Part shown: positions 1 through 4,204 of the stretch, piece after piece
Numbering within the stretch: the first letter of the stretch is position 1
Layout of the letters: the number at the start of each line of letters is the position of its first letter
Origin: Candidatus Nanosynbacter colneyensis
GTDB lineage: Bacteria; Patescibacteriota; Saccharimonadia; Saccharimonadales; Saccharimonadaceae
NCBI GenBank assembly: GCA_024330325.1
Contig: JANDWE010000076.1
Location: 1-7,507 of the forward strand
Reading direction: 5' to 3'
Length of the DNA: 7,507 nucleotides
Position numbers and translations under genes: made by a program
Notes under the pieces: model-generated
What the model was told of the DNA's origin: nothing
What the model saw: only the letters and a program-made list of their open reading frames with translations
Databases searched by the model: none

Positions 1-18
1 GTTCTAAATAGCTAAAAC

Positions 19-27
19 TGCTATAAT
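19..27 (+). promoter_or_regulatory. extended -10 promoter of der
   Basis: TG-C-TATAAT is a perfect -10 hexamer with an upstream TG. The -35 position falls at the window edge and cannot be judged. Only 8 nt separate the hexamer from the der ATG and no Shine-Dalgarno sequence is present, so transcription probably starts at or within a few bases of the start codon (leaderless mRNA, inferred). Confidence 0.7.
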
Positions 28-35
28 ATATAATC

Positions 36-1469
36 ATGTCTAAATTACCAACAGTCGCCATCATCGGGCAAGCCAACGTCGGCAAAAGCTCACTATTTAA
101 TCGCTTGACGCGCTCTCGCACGGCCATCGTCGCCAGGGAAGCTGGCACGACTCGCGACAACGTTGTTGGTAAAGTTTCATACAAACGACGCAACGTAGAT
201 TCTGCGCCGTCAGATGACTATTCGCAATTTTGGCTCATCGACACAGCTGGACTTAAGACTGCCGAGGACGAATTCGAGGCAACTATTCAGGACCAAATTG
301 CTGACGCTTCCGCCGCCGCTGACGTAATCCTCGTAACCGTCGACTCCACTGCATATCCTTCCGACGCCGATCGACAATTGGCCAAAAAAGCCTTAAAAAG
401 CAGTAAGCCAGTCATTCTAATCGCCAATAAAGCAGACTTAAAAGGCTCTCTTCACGTTGACGAATTCAAACGGCTCGGCATTAAAAACATCATAAAAACC
501 TCCGCCGAGCACAGCATTGGAATTTCGGAGCTTCTTGATAGCATTGCCGAACTTATTCCACCAGCCACCGAAACCGCACCTGACAATATCATCCGCGTCG
601 CGCTAATTGGTCGACCAAACGTCGGCAAGAGCAACCTGTTCAATACCTTAGCGGGCAAGCAGCAAGCCATCGTCGCCAACGTCGCCGGCACGACTCGCGA
701 CGTAAACCGCGTTCAAGTCCGTTATCACGGTCAGACGATTGAATTGCTCGACACCGCTGGAGTTCGCCGCCAAGGAAAGCAAGAAACGGGAATTGAAAAG
801 TTCTCAGTTCTTCGCACCATGCAAGCCATCAACGAAGCCGATGTTTGTCTACTTCTTATGGACGTCAATGAGCTTAATGTTCAATTGGATCAGCGCCTAG
901 CTGGAATTATTGACGAGGCGGGCAAGGGGCTTGTTTTGGTCGTCAGCAAATGGGATTCCGTCGAAGGTAAGGACGCTTACACACACGATGAAATTGCGCC
1001 ACAAATCAGCTATAATTTCAAGTTCACGCCGTACGCGCCGTTAATATTCACTTCTTCCGTCACAGGACAGAATGTCGCTAAGTTATTTGACCTGGCGCTT
1101 GATATCTATAAGCGTCGTCGTCAAGAATGTAAAACTCGCGCCTTAAACGACATTTTGCAGAAAGCCATCGCCGCACATCCGCCAGCTGGTCTGAAAAATT
1201 CACACCCGAAGCTGCGCTACATTGTCCAGACTGACGTTGCTCCGCCATGGTTTGTTATTTACGGTAGCAATCTGAAATTTGTCCACTGGAGCTACAAGCG
1301 TTATTTGGAGCGAACTTTACGCGAGGCTTTCAATTTTGCAGGAACGCCAATTAAAATGTCTTTCCGTGACGAAAAGCAATTAAAAGCTAATCGCGAACGC
1401 GTCGCCCGCGGCCTAGCGCCCGTTACCAAAGCCTACAAACAGGCCAAGAACGCTGAAAAACTCGCTTAA
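36..1469 (+). CDS. der: ribosome biogenesis GTPase Der (EngA)
   Basis: Der is a double GTPase that binds the 50S subunit and is needed for its late assembly. Both G domains are visible. The first has the P-loop GQANVGKS at residues 11-18, DTAG at 69-72 and NKAD at 131-134. The second has GRPNVGKS at 192-199, DTAG at 239-242 and SKWD at 304-307. The C-terminal part (about 355-440) fits the KH-like domain, and the tail is basic. The length of 477 aa is in the normal family range. The first P-loop reads GQAN rather than the common GRPN. The ATG at 36 follows the -10 box directly and no upstream alternative exists in the window. No terminator hairpin is seen after the TAA; promoter A of the island begins 23 nt later. 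The family assignment is very secure. Confidence 0.97.
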   Translation: MSKLPTVAIIGQANVGKSSLFNRLTRSRTAIVAREAGTTRDNVVGKVSYKRRNVDSAPSDDYSQFWLIDTAGLKTAEDEFEATIQDQIADASAAADVILVTVDSTAYPSDADRQLAKKALKSSKPVILIANKADLKGSLHVDEFKRLGIKNIIKTSAEHSIGISELLDSIAELIPPATETAPDNIIRVALIGRPNVGKSNLFNTLAGKQQAIVANVAGTTRDVNRVQVRYHGQTIELLDTAGVRRQGKQETGIEKFSVLRTMQAINEADVCLLLMDVNELNVQLDQRLAGIIDEAGKGLVLVVSKWDSVEGKDAYTHDEIAPQISYNFKFTPYAPLIFTSSVTGQNVAKLFDLALDIYKRRRQECKTRALNDILQKAIAAHPPAGLKNSHPKLRYIVQTDVAPPWFVIYGSNLKFVHWSYKRYLERTLREAFNFAGTPIKMSFRDEKQLKANRERVARGLAPVTKAYKQAKNAEKLA

Positions 1470-1491
1470 TCCTATTTTACGCCAATTTCTC

Positions 1492-1520
1492 TTGACTTAA
1501 ATATTATCGCGTGATATAAA
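1492..1520 (+). promoter_or_regulatory. island promoter A (gene 1)
   Basis: TTGACT (1492-1497), a 17-bp spacer and TATAAA (1515-1520), with TG at 1512-1513 as an extended -10. This is close to the sigma70 consensus. It is the first of three near-identical promoters in the island and is followed at a fixed distance by GCTTT (1529-1533). The start site is expected near 1526-1528, giving a 5' UTR of roughly 187 nt. Confidence 0.85.
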
Positions 1521-1528
1521 TAACATTG

Positions 1529-1567
1529 GCTTTCATTGACAAGTCGAGTAAATCCTTGTCCGAAAGC
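1529..1567 (+). ncRNA. conserved two-stem leader motif, copy A
   Basis: The predicted RNA 5' end folds into an outer stem GCTTT (1529-1533) with AAAGC (1563-1567), and an inner stem GACAAG (1538-1543) with CTTGTC (1555-1560). The segment from TTGTCCGAAAGCG to CAAGCAG (1556-1583) recurs almost base for base in cassette 3 (3523-3550). CTTGTC could instead pair with the second GACAAG at 1575-1580, so two exclusive folds are possible. No known riboswitch or ribozyme class was recognised. Confidence 0.5.
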
Positions 1568-1573
1568 GTACCT

Positions 1574-1583
1574 TGACAAGCAG
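1574..1583 (+). repeat. TGACAAGCAG element, copy 1 (5' leader of gene 1)
   Basis: One of four copies of TGACAAGCAG in the island. The others are 2611-2620 (+), 3541-3550 (+) and 4190-4199 (- strand). With its 3' flank, bases 1577-1587 are an exact reverse complement of 2668-2678 in the 3' UTR of the same cassette. Confidence 0.75.
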
Positions 1584-1609
1584 ATGATTATAAGAAAGAC
1601 GAAACTTAA

Positions 1610-1673
1610 GCATGAAGCGAGGTTTTGGTTGTTGATAGAAGATGTAATTGACAATTGAAATCTCGTTTCATGC
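1610..1673 (+). ncRNA. 27-bp leader hairpin A
   Basis: Bases 1610-1636 pair with 1647-1673 without a single mismatch: 27 pairs, 7 of them G.U, around a 10-nt loop (1637-1646). A few further pairs extend the stem outward to about 1603/1680. Read on the - strand the seven G.U pairs would be A.C mismatches, so the structure belongs to the + strand RNA, i.e. the leader of gene 1. The ATG at 1612 inside the left arm opens a 7-codon reading frame (1612-1635) with no clear ribosome site. The function is unknown; a long perfect duplex of this kind is a possible RNase III site or mRNA stabiliser. Confidence 0.75.
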
Positions 1674-1694
1674 TCAAATTAGGTAGCAGCATGG

Positions 1695-1714
1695 TCTTTG
1701 TCGAAAGGCAAAGA
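1695..1714 (+). promoter_or_regulatory. ribosome site of gene 1 in a small hairpin
   Basis: TCTTTG (1695-1700) can pair with CAAAGA (1709-1714). This places the likely Shine-Dalgarno sequence GAAAGG (1703-1708) in the loop and the A of the ATG at the stem base. GAAAGG is 5 nt from the ATG at 1714 and decides that start. Confidence 0.45.
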
Positions 1715-2583
1715 TGGCAACCGCCGCGAGAGATAGGAAGGAAGAGGAAGTGGAACGCTCACTCACCGTTCGCACTAGGTTGTCTTGTGGAGTAATTTCC
1801 CGCCAAGAGGTGCCTATTGGCGGACCTAGCACTACCGATAATCCCAAAACTTTCCGTGGTGCACACATCACCGTTGCAAACAACTGGGACAAGAATACCT
1901 TGTCTGTTTACAATGGCAAAGCGTTAGTCTACACGAACAGCGGCGAAATTGTCGCTTCAGGTGGACGCATCACCGCCAACAACAAGGAGAAGAATACCTG
2001 GTCCGTTTACAACGGCGAGGTATATACCGACCCGGACACTGGTGAGGTTATCGTCGACGGTATTTTATTGACCGCAGATGGCGAGCAGGAAACTGTCACT
2101 GCTCTTAACGCGGATCTCATCACCGATAAAGAAACCGTTTCACTCAAAAGCGATCGCATCGAGCTTACCTACAACGACCGCTCAATAGGCATCACCGTAT
2201 CAGGCGGAAAAGCTGAGGGCGAGACCAAAGCCAAACTAAATATTGGCAAGGACAAAAACGTCATCTCATTTGATGGCAAATCCATCGTCGTGGAGTGCGG
2301 CGACGACATAGAGATATCCGCTGAATATGCCAACATGTGCGTTAACAGCGCCGAAGGTAAGCTCCACCTGGAAGGTAGCGATGCCAATTTCCGTGCTGGC
2401 GAAGCAGAACGCTTCATTCCAAAGGTCAAGAACGCATGCGTAGACCTTGCCACCGGCAATATCTATTGCAATGGTGAATTTGTCTGCTGCGCGCCTCTAC
2501 TGGGTGGGCAGCTCAGGAAGCTATTCAAGGTCGGTCCGAAGCCTGCCTCAACTCTAGCCTCTAGCCTACTGACTTCTTACTAA
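1714..2583 (+). CDS. beta-rich repeat protein of unknown function (island gene 1)
   Basis: A protein of 289 aa that I do not recognise. There is no signal peptide and no membrane segment. After a charged N-terminus (residues 1-25) comes a 33-residue tandem repeat: ANNWDKNTLSVYNG at 55-68 and ANNKEKNTWSVYNG at 88-101, each followed by a strand and turn of the type G-E-I/V-x-V. From 110 to 255 the protein continues as short alternating strands and Gly/Asn/Asp turns (DGKSIVVECGDDIEISAE, EGKLHLEGSDANFRAGE). This pattern suggests a stacked beta structure such as a beta-helix or spike-like fold (inference). The C-terminal region holds four cysteines (242, 252, 258, 259) and a positively charged segment near 268-276. 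It has its own promoter, long structured leader, 3' UTR hairpin and terminator. The coding nature is supported by the repeat being conserved at protein level with synonymous changes. Confidence 0.85.
   Translation: MATAARDRKEEEVERSLTVRTRLSCGVISRQEVPIGGPSTTDNPKTFRGAHITVANNWDKNTLSVYNGKALVYTNSGEIVASGGRITANNKEKNTWSVYNGEVYTDPDTGEVIVDGILLTADGEQETVTALNADLITDKETVSLKSDRIELTYNDRSIGITVSGGKAEGETKAKLNIGKDKNVISFDGKSIVVECGDDIEISAEYANMCVNSAEGKLHLEGSDANFRAGEAERFIPKVKNACVDLATGNIYCNGEFVCCAPLLGGQLRKLFKVGPKPASTLASSLLTSY
1879..2016 (+). repeat. 39-bp direct repeat with 99-bp period inside gene 1
   Basis: Copy one at 1879-1917 and copy two at 1978-2016 share AACAAC, then AAGAATACCT, then GTTTACAA and GGC. Differences include third-position changes (for example AAT/AAC) as well as the replacement of WD by KE. 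The 99-bp period equals a 33-residue protein repeat, consistent with an internal duplication under protein-level selection. Confidence 0.8.
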
Positions 2584-2603
2584 TATTAAGAAATCAGGGC
2601 AAC

Positions 2604-2687
2604 TGAGTAGTGACAAGCAGACGGTAATATCAAACTGATGTCGCGGCCCGACGCCTAGTATTATATCTCATCTGCTTGCACTACTCA
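2604..2687 (+). ncRNA. 3' UTR hairpin B, downstream of gene 1
   Basis: The outer stem is 2604-2612 with 2679-2687 (9 bp). A single bulged A2613 follows, then 2614-2621 with 2671-2678 (8 bp), then after small internal loops 2625-2630 with 2658-2663 and an apical hairpin 2640-2643 with 2649-2652. The left arm contains TGACAAGCAG (2611-2620), so it repeats the 5' leader element of the same cassette. The right arm can therefore pair either locally or with the leader at 1577-1587. The canonical terminator follows at 2701, so this hairpin has some other role. Confidence 0.7.
2611..2620 (+). repeat. TGACAAGCAG element, copy 2 (3' UTR of gene 1)
   Basis: This copy lies in the left arm of hairpin B. 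Together with its 3' flank (ACGGTAATAT) it resembles the leader copy and flank at 1574-1592, so cassette 1 carries this element at both ends of its transcript in the same orientation. Confidence 0.7.
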
Positions 2688-2700
2688 TTGGAAATTATCA

Positions 2701-2724
2701 AGTCCCAACTGGGGCTGTTTTTTT
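2701..2724 (+). terminator. rho-independent terminator of gene 1
   Basis: AGTCCC (2701-2706), loop AACT, GGGGCT (2711-2716; one T.G pair), then G and seven T residues (2718-2724). This is a textbook intrinsic terminator, seven bases before promoter B. Confidence 0.85.
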
Positions 2725-2730
2725 ATTCTA

Positions 2731-2759
2731 TTGACTTAATTATTGATAAGTGATATAAA
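2731..2759 (+). promoter_or_regulatory. island promoter B (gene 2)
   Basis: TTGACT (2731-2736), a 17-bp spacer and TATAAA (2754-2759), with TG at 2751-2752. It matches promoter A in nearly all positions, including TGATATAAATAA and the GCTTT found 14 bases after the first T of the -10 box. Confidence 0.87.
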
Positions 2760-2768
2760 TAATACTAG

Positions 2769-2793
2769 CTTTTATGATCAACGGTCATAAAAG
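2769..2793 (+). ncRNA. 5'-terminal hairpin of the gene 2 mRNA
   Basis: CTTTTATGATC (2769-2779) pairs with GGTCATAAAAG (2783-2793), 11 bp with one U.G, and a G.U pair can be added at 2768/2794. It starts within a few bases of the predicted transcript start, so the RNA 5' end would be sealed in a duplex. As in cassettes 1 and 3, the GCTTT after the promoter forms the left side of the first stem. Confidence 0.65.
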
Positions 2794-2839
2794 TCGGCCC
2801 TTAAACAATCAATCCGAGGAGAAGGAGGAGGAACGATGA
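2774..2839 (+). CDS. possible 21-codon upstream reading frame, coupled to gene 2
   Basis: ATG at 2774 opens a frame ending in TGA at 2837-2839, which overlaps the gene 2 start as ATGA. The product would be MINGHKSRPLNNQSEEKEEER; its acidic end comes simply from the purine-rich ribosome site. No Shine-Dalgarno sequence precedes it, and it starts only about 8 nt into the predicted RNA. The ATGA overlap is typical of translational coupling, but chance is a fair explanation. Confidence 0.2.
   Translation: MINGHKSRPLNNQSEEKEEER
2816..2831 (+). promoter_or_regulatory. strong purine-rich ribosome binding site of gene 2
   Basis: A 16-base run of only G and A that contains AAGGAGG (2822-2828), ending 7 nt before the ATG at 2836. 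It is among the strongest Shine-Dalgarno sequences possible and contrasts with the leaderless chromosomal neighbours. Confidence 0.85.
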
Positions 2840-3360
2840 AACAGAAACAGAAGCTCATTTACGAGCTCCTGTCTGCGTTGTTTATTTTCGCAGGGTTTAT
2901 CATGAGCGCTACGCTCTACCTTACCCTGCCAGACAACGCTTCATACGTGTCTGACGGTGCAATTGTGATTGCAATATTACTGCTCTTAACAGCAGTAATC
3001 TTCTTTTGTGATGCAAGTGTCATAAAGTATAGCGAAAAGTGTACTTTATCTCATGAGATATTCGCCGACGAGAGACTACAGGAGCTGTGGAAAAAATCTT
3101 TCTGCAGTATGACTGATTTCTGTGTCAGCAGAGAGCTTTGCAGGTTCTCAATCTGTTGGGTAATCATGGGTTATCTCATGTCTCATAAAGATTACGTTTT
3201 AGACGTACGCAGCCTCGCTGTAGTACTAACCTTGTCAGCGCTGTCATTGCTATTAATATCCTTGTATTTATTATACGAATACAAGGATCCGATCTCGTCT
3301 TCTGAGTATCTAGACAATGACAATTCGCAGACTTCGGATGATGTGCAGCATCAGGGCTAA
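2836..3360 (+). CDS. small multi-pass membrane protein of unknown function (island gene 2)
   Basis: A protein of 174 aa not assigned to a family. Hydrophobic segments are at about residues 8-30, 41-58 and 126-147, and a weaker one at 101-116. This gives three or four membrane passes. A loop at 63-100 is charged and carries KSFCSMTDFCVSRELCRFSIC, where cysteines 90, 96, 102 and 107 are spaced 5-6 apart. The C-terminal tail (148-174) is polar and rich in Ser, Asp and Gln. There is no cleavable-looking signal peptide; the first segment behaves as an anchor. Start and ribosome site are unambiguous. The gene has its own promoter and 3' hairpin, so it forms a single-gene unit. Roles such as immunity, transport accessory or envelope sensor cannot be told apart from sequence. 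Confidence 0.8.
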   Translation: MKQKQKLIYELLSALFIFAGFIMSATLYLTLPDNASYVSDGAIVIAILLLLTAVIFFCDASVIKYSEKCTLSHEIFADERLQELWKKSFCSMTDFCVSRELCRFSICWVIMGYLMSHKDYVLDVRSLAVVLTLSALSLLLISLYLLYEYKDPISSSEYLDNDNSQTSDDVQHQG

Positions 3361-3368
3361 CGCCCGTC

Positions 3369-3439
3369 GAGAAATAGCTCGCTTTGAGGCTTAAGCCTTG
3401 AGCTTGAGCTCTCTTGGCGGGCTATTTCTTTTGGTTTTT
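3369..3439 (+). terminator. 26-pair hairpin with T-rich tail after gene 2
   Basis: Bases 3369-3383 pair with 3416-3430, a 2x2 T/T internal loop follows, then 3386-3388 with 3411-3413, a bulged T3410, and 3389-3396 with 3402-3409 around a 5-nt loop. That makes 26 pairs including four G.U. A T-rich stretch follows (TTCTTTTGGTTTTT). It probably terminates gene 2 transcription. It is far longer than needed for that and resembles the other long hairpins of the island. The palindrome AGGCTTAAGCCT at 3387-3398 is part of it. Confidence 0.65.
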
Positions 3440-3461
3440 GGAAGTTTATTTTTATATATTA

Positions 3462-3490
3462 TTGACTTTTTTATGCAAGTGTGGTATAAA
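3462..3490 (+). promoter_or_regulatory. island promoter C (gene 3)
   Basis: TTGACT (3462-3467), a 17-bp spacer and TATAAA (3485-3490), with TG at 3482-3483. GCTTTT follows at the same distance as in promoters A and B. The predicted 5' UTR is about 209 nt. Confidence 0.87.
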
Positions 3491-3498
3491 TAATATCA

Positions 3499-3534
3499 GC
3501 TTTTGTTGACGGAACAAATGTTTTGTCCGAAAGC
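3499..3534 (+). ncRNA. conserved two-stem leader motif, copy C
   Basis: GCTTT (3499-3503) pairs with AAAGC (3530-3534). Inside it, CGGA (3510-3513) and CAAA (3515-3518) pair with TTTGTCCG (3522-3529), with one bulged A. The inner stem differs in sequence from copy A but keeps its position between the same outer stem, and the 3' side TTGTCCGAAAGCG is shared. A changed but still paired inner stem is weak evidence of covariation. Confidence 0.5.
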
Positions 3535-3540
3535 GCACTT

Positions 3541-3550
3541 TGACAAGCAG
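3541..3550 (+). repeat. TGACAAGCAG element, copy 3 (5' leader of gene 3)
   Basis: The element together with U3540 and the downstream GAGAATA (3553-3559) is complementary to 4183-4200 in the 3' UTR of the same transcript: 18 pairs, one G.U, and a 2-nt bulge at 3551-3552. Confidence 0.75.
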
Positions 3551-3560
3551 TTGAGAATAA

Positions 3561-3627
3561 AGCAAGGTGAGATTTTATGGCGTTATTTTAGCGGAAGCAA
3601 AATAGTGTCGTGAAACCTCATCTTGCT
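3561..3627 (+). ncRNA. 29-position leader hairpin C with GNRA-type loop
   Basis: Bases 3561-3589 face 3599-3627: 28 pairs (six G.U) and a single A.C mismatch (3572/3616). The apical 9 nt, AGCGGAAGC, can add two G-C pairs closing a GGAA loop. It occupies the same place as hairpin A (just after the TGACAAGCAG element) and is nearly the same length, yet most of the sequence differs. The similarity is therefore in structure rather than sequence. Its left arm contains a 4-codon frame, ATG-GCG-TTA-TTT-TAG at 3577-3591, with AGGTGA 6 nt upstream. Confidence 0.75.
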
Positions 3628-3652
3628 CACACGTCATTCGGATGTAAGAGCA

Positions 3653-3685
3653 GTGTTTTTTATAAAACACGGACATTCCCGTCCG
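3653..3685 (+). ncRNA. two small leader hairpins before gene 3
   Basis: GTGTTTT (3653-3659) pairs with AAAACAC (3664-3670) around TTAT. Next to it, GGAC (3671-3674) pairs with GTCC (3681-3684), and CGGAC/GTCCG is possible if C3670 is shared. They end four bases before the ribosome site of gene 3, so they may stack with it or limit access to it. Confidence 0.45.
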
Positions 3686-3705
3686 GGTGAGGAGAAAGGT
3701 TCGTC

Positions 3706-4128
3706 ATGCGCAGTCGTAGTAGTGAGATTGGCGTAAAGGAATACGCCATTTGCTTCATCGTAGTTCTTGCTATCTGCTTCGGATTTAAAGCCTGCCACAC
3801 ATCAATAGAGCAGGGGAACTGGCACGAAGAAGTCGTCACCGTCTGCAGCAAAGAAGTAGCCACGGTAGGGAGCGGCGATAGCATCTCCCATCAGTACAGA
3901 GTGTACACTTCAGGACAAGTGTACACGGTTACAGATTACTATGGGTCTAACGGGCATAGGTTTAATAGCGCCGATATCTACGGCAGAATTGAGCCAGGCA
4001 AAGTCTACAGGATCAAGTCGTTTGGTTACCGAGTTCCGGCACTCTCACGCTTCTGGAACATTGAGACCATTGAATTAACGCAGCAGGAGCCCACCGGCAC
4101 CTGCGGGCTAACGCCGTCGAACAATTGA
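3706..4128 (+). CDS. small membrane-anchored protein of unknown function (island gene 3)
   Basis: A protein of 140 aa. A single hydrophobic segment at residues 13-28 follows a basic N-terminus (MRSRSSEIGVKEY), so the protein is probably anchored with the rest outside the cell membrane. The outer domain (40-125) is a small beta-rich unit: EVVTVCSKE, QYRVYTSGQVYTVTD, RFNSADIYGRIEPGKVYRIK and YRVPALSRFWNIETIE. From memory, this order (V-T-V..K.., Y-x-V-x-T, N-S-x-D-x-Y-G-x-I-x-P-G-K-x-Y, G-x-R-x-P-x-x-S-x-x-x-N-I) resembles small proteins of unknown function found in many phages and bacteria. That link was not tested. FKAC is not a proper lipobox. Ribosome site: GAGGAG at 3689-3694 and AAAGG at 3695-3699, the latter 6 nt from the ATG. 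It ends in TGA, the only such stop among the main genes here. Confidence 0.8.
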   Translation: MRSRSSEIGVKEYAICFIVVLAICFGFKACHTSIEQGNWHEEVVTVCSKEVATVGSGDSISHQYRVYTSGQVYTVTDYYGSNGHRFNSADIYGRIEPGKVYRIKSFGYRVPALSRFWNIETIELTQQEPTGTCGLTPSNN

Positions 4129-4135
4129 CGGCCGC

Positions 4136-4204
4136 CGAACTGACATCCGCCGAGAATACTTGGCGGTTCTCTCCGTCGTACATATTCTCCTGCTTGTCAG
4201 TTCG
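4136..4204 (+). ncRNA. 3' UTR hairpin D, downstream of gene 3
   Basis: CGAACTGACA (4136-4145) pairs with TGTCAGTTCG (4195-4204), 10 bp. GAGAATA (4152-4158) pairs with TATTCTC (4183-4189), 7 bp. GGCGG (4162-4166) pairs with CCGTC (4173-4177; one G.U). The right arm holds the reverse complement of TGACAAGCAG (4190-4199). The left arm keeps TGACA and GAGAATA of the leader element of cassette 3 with a changed middle. Bases 4200-4204 are shared with the hammerhead stem III, so the two folds exclude each other. Confidence 0.7.
4190..4199 (-). repeat. TGACAAGCAG element, copy 4 (inverted, 3' UTR of gene 3)
   Basis: CTGCTTGTCA on the + strand is an exact reverse complement of the other three copies, and so is able to base-pair with the leader copies at 1574-1583 and 3541-3550. 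It lies 8 nt before the predicted ribozyme cleavage site. Confidence 0.75.

Noticed and set aside
1529..1567. CGAAAGC in the leaders of cassettes 1 and 3 as the 3' half of a hammerhead
   Set aside because: The 5' side reads CATTGA or TGTTGA instead of CTGATGA, and no cleavage triplet is placed to complete the fold.
1472..1892. Minus-strand reading frames over the gene 1 leader and start (60 and 72 codons)
   Set aside because: No ribosome site and no family resemblance. They run through the + strand promoter and RNA hairpin.
2635..2655. A second hammerhead in hairpin B (CTGATG followed by a paired GTCG/CGAC)
   Set aside because: The core lacks the final A of CTGATGA, and the stem is followed by GCCTA rather than GAAA. 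No matching stem III or cleavage triplet was found.
3778..3801. Gene 3 product as a lipoprotein
   Set aside because: The sequence before Cys30 is FKA; lysine at that place does not fit a lipobox. A simple membrane anchor is more likely.
3706..4128. Alternative genetic code (TGA read as glycine, as in some CPR lineages)
   Set aside because: Gene 3 ends in TGA at a sensible place and no in-frame TGA occurs inside any conserved gene, so nothing here needs recoding. It cannot be fully excluded from one window.
1574..4199. TGACAAGCAG copies as a CRISPR array
   Set aside because: Four 10-bp copies about 1 kb apart in mixed orientation, with no regular spacers and no cas genes.
1610..4204. Hairpins as integron attC sites
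   Set aside because: No paired 7-bp core sites of the GTTRRRY type were seen at the ends of the hairpins, and no integrase gene is present.
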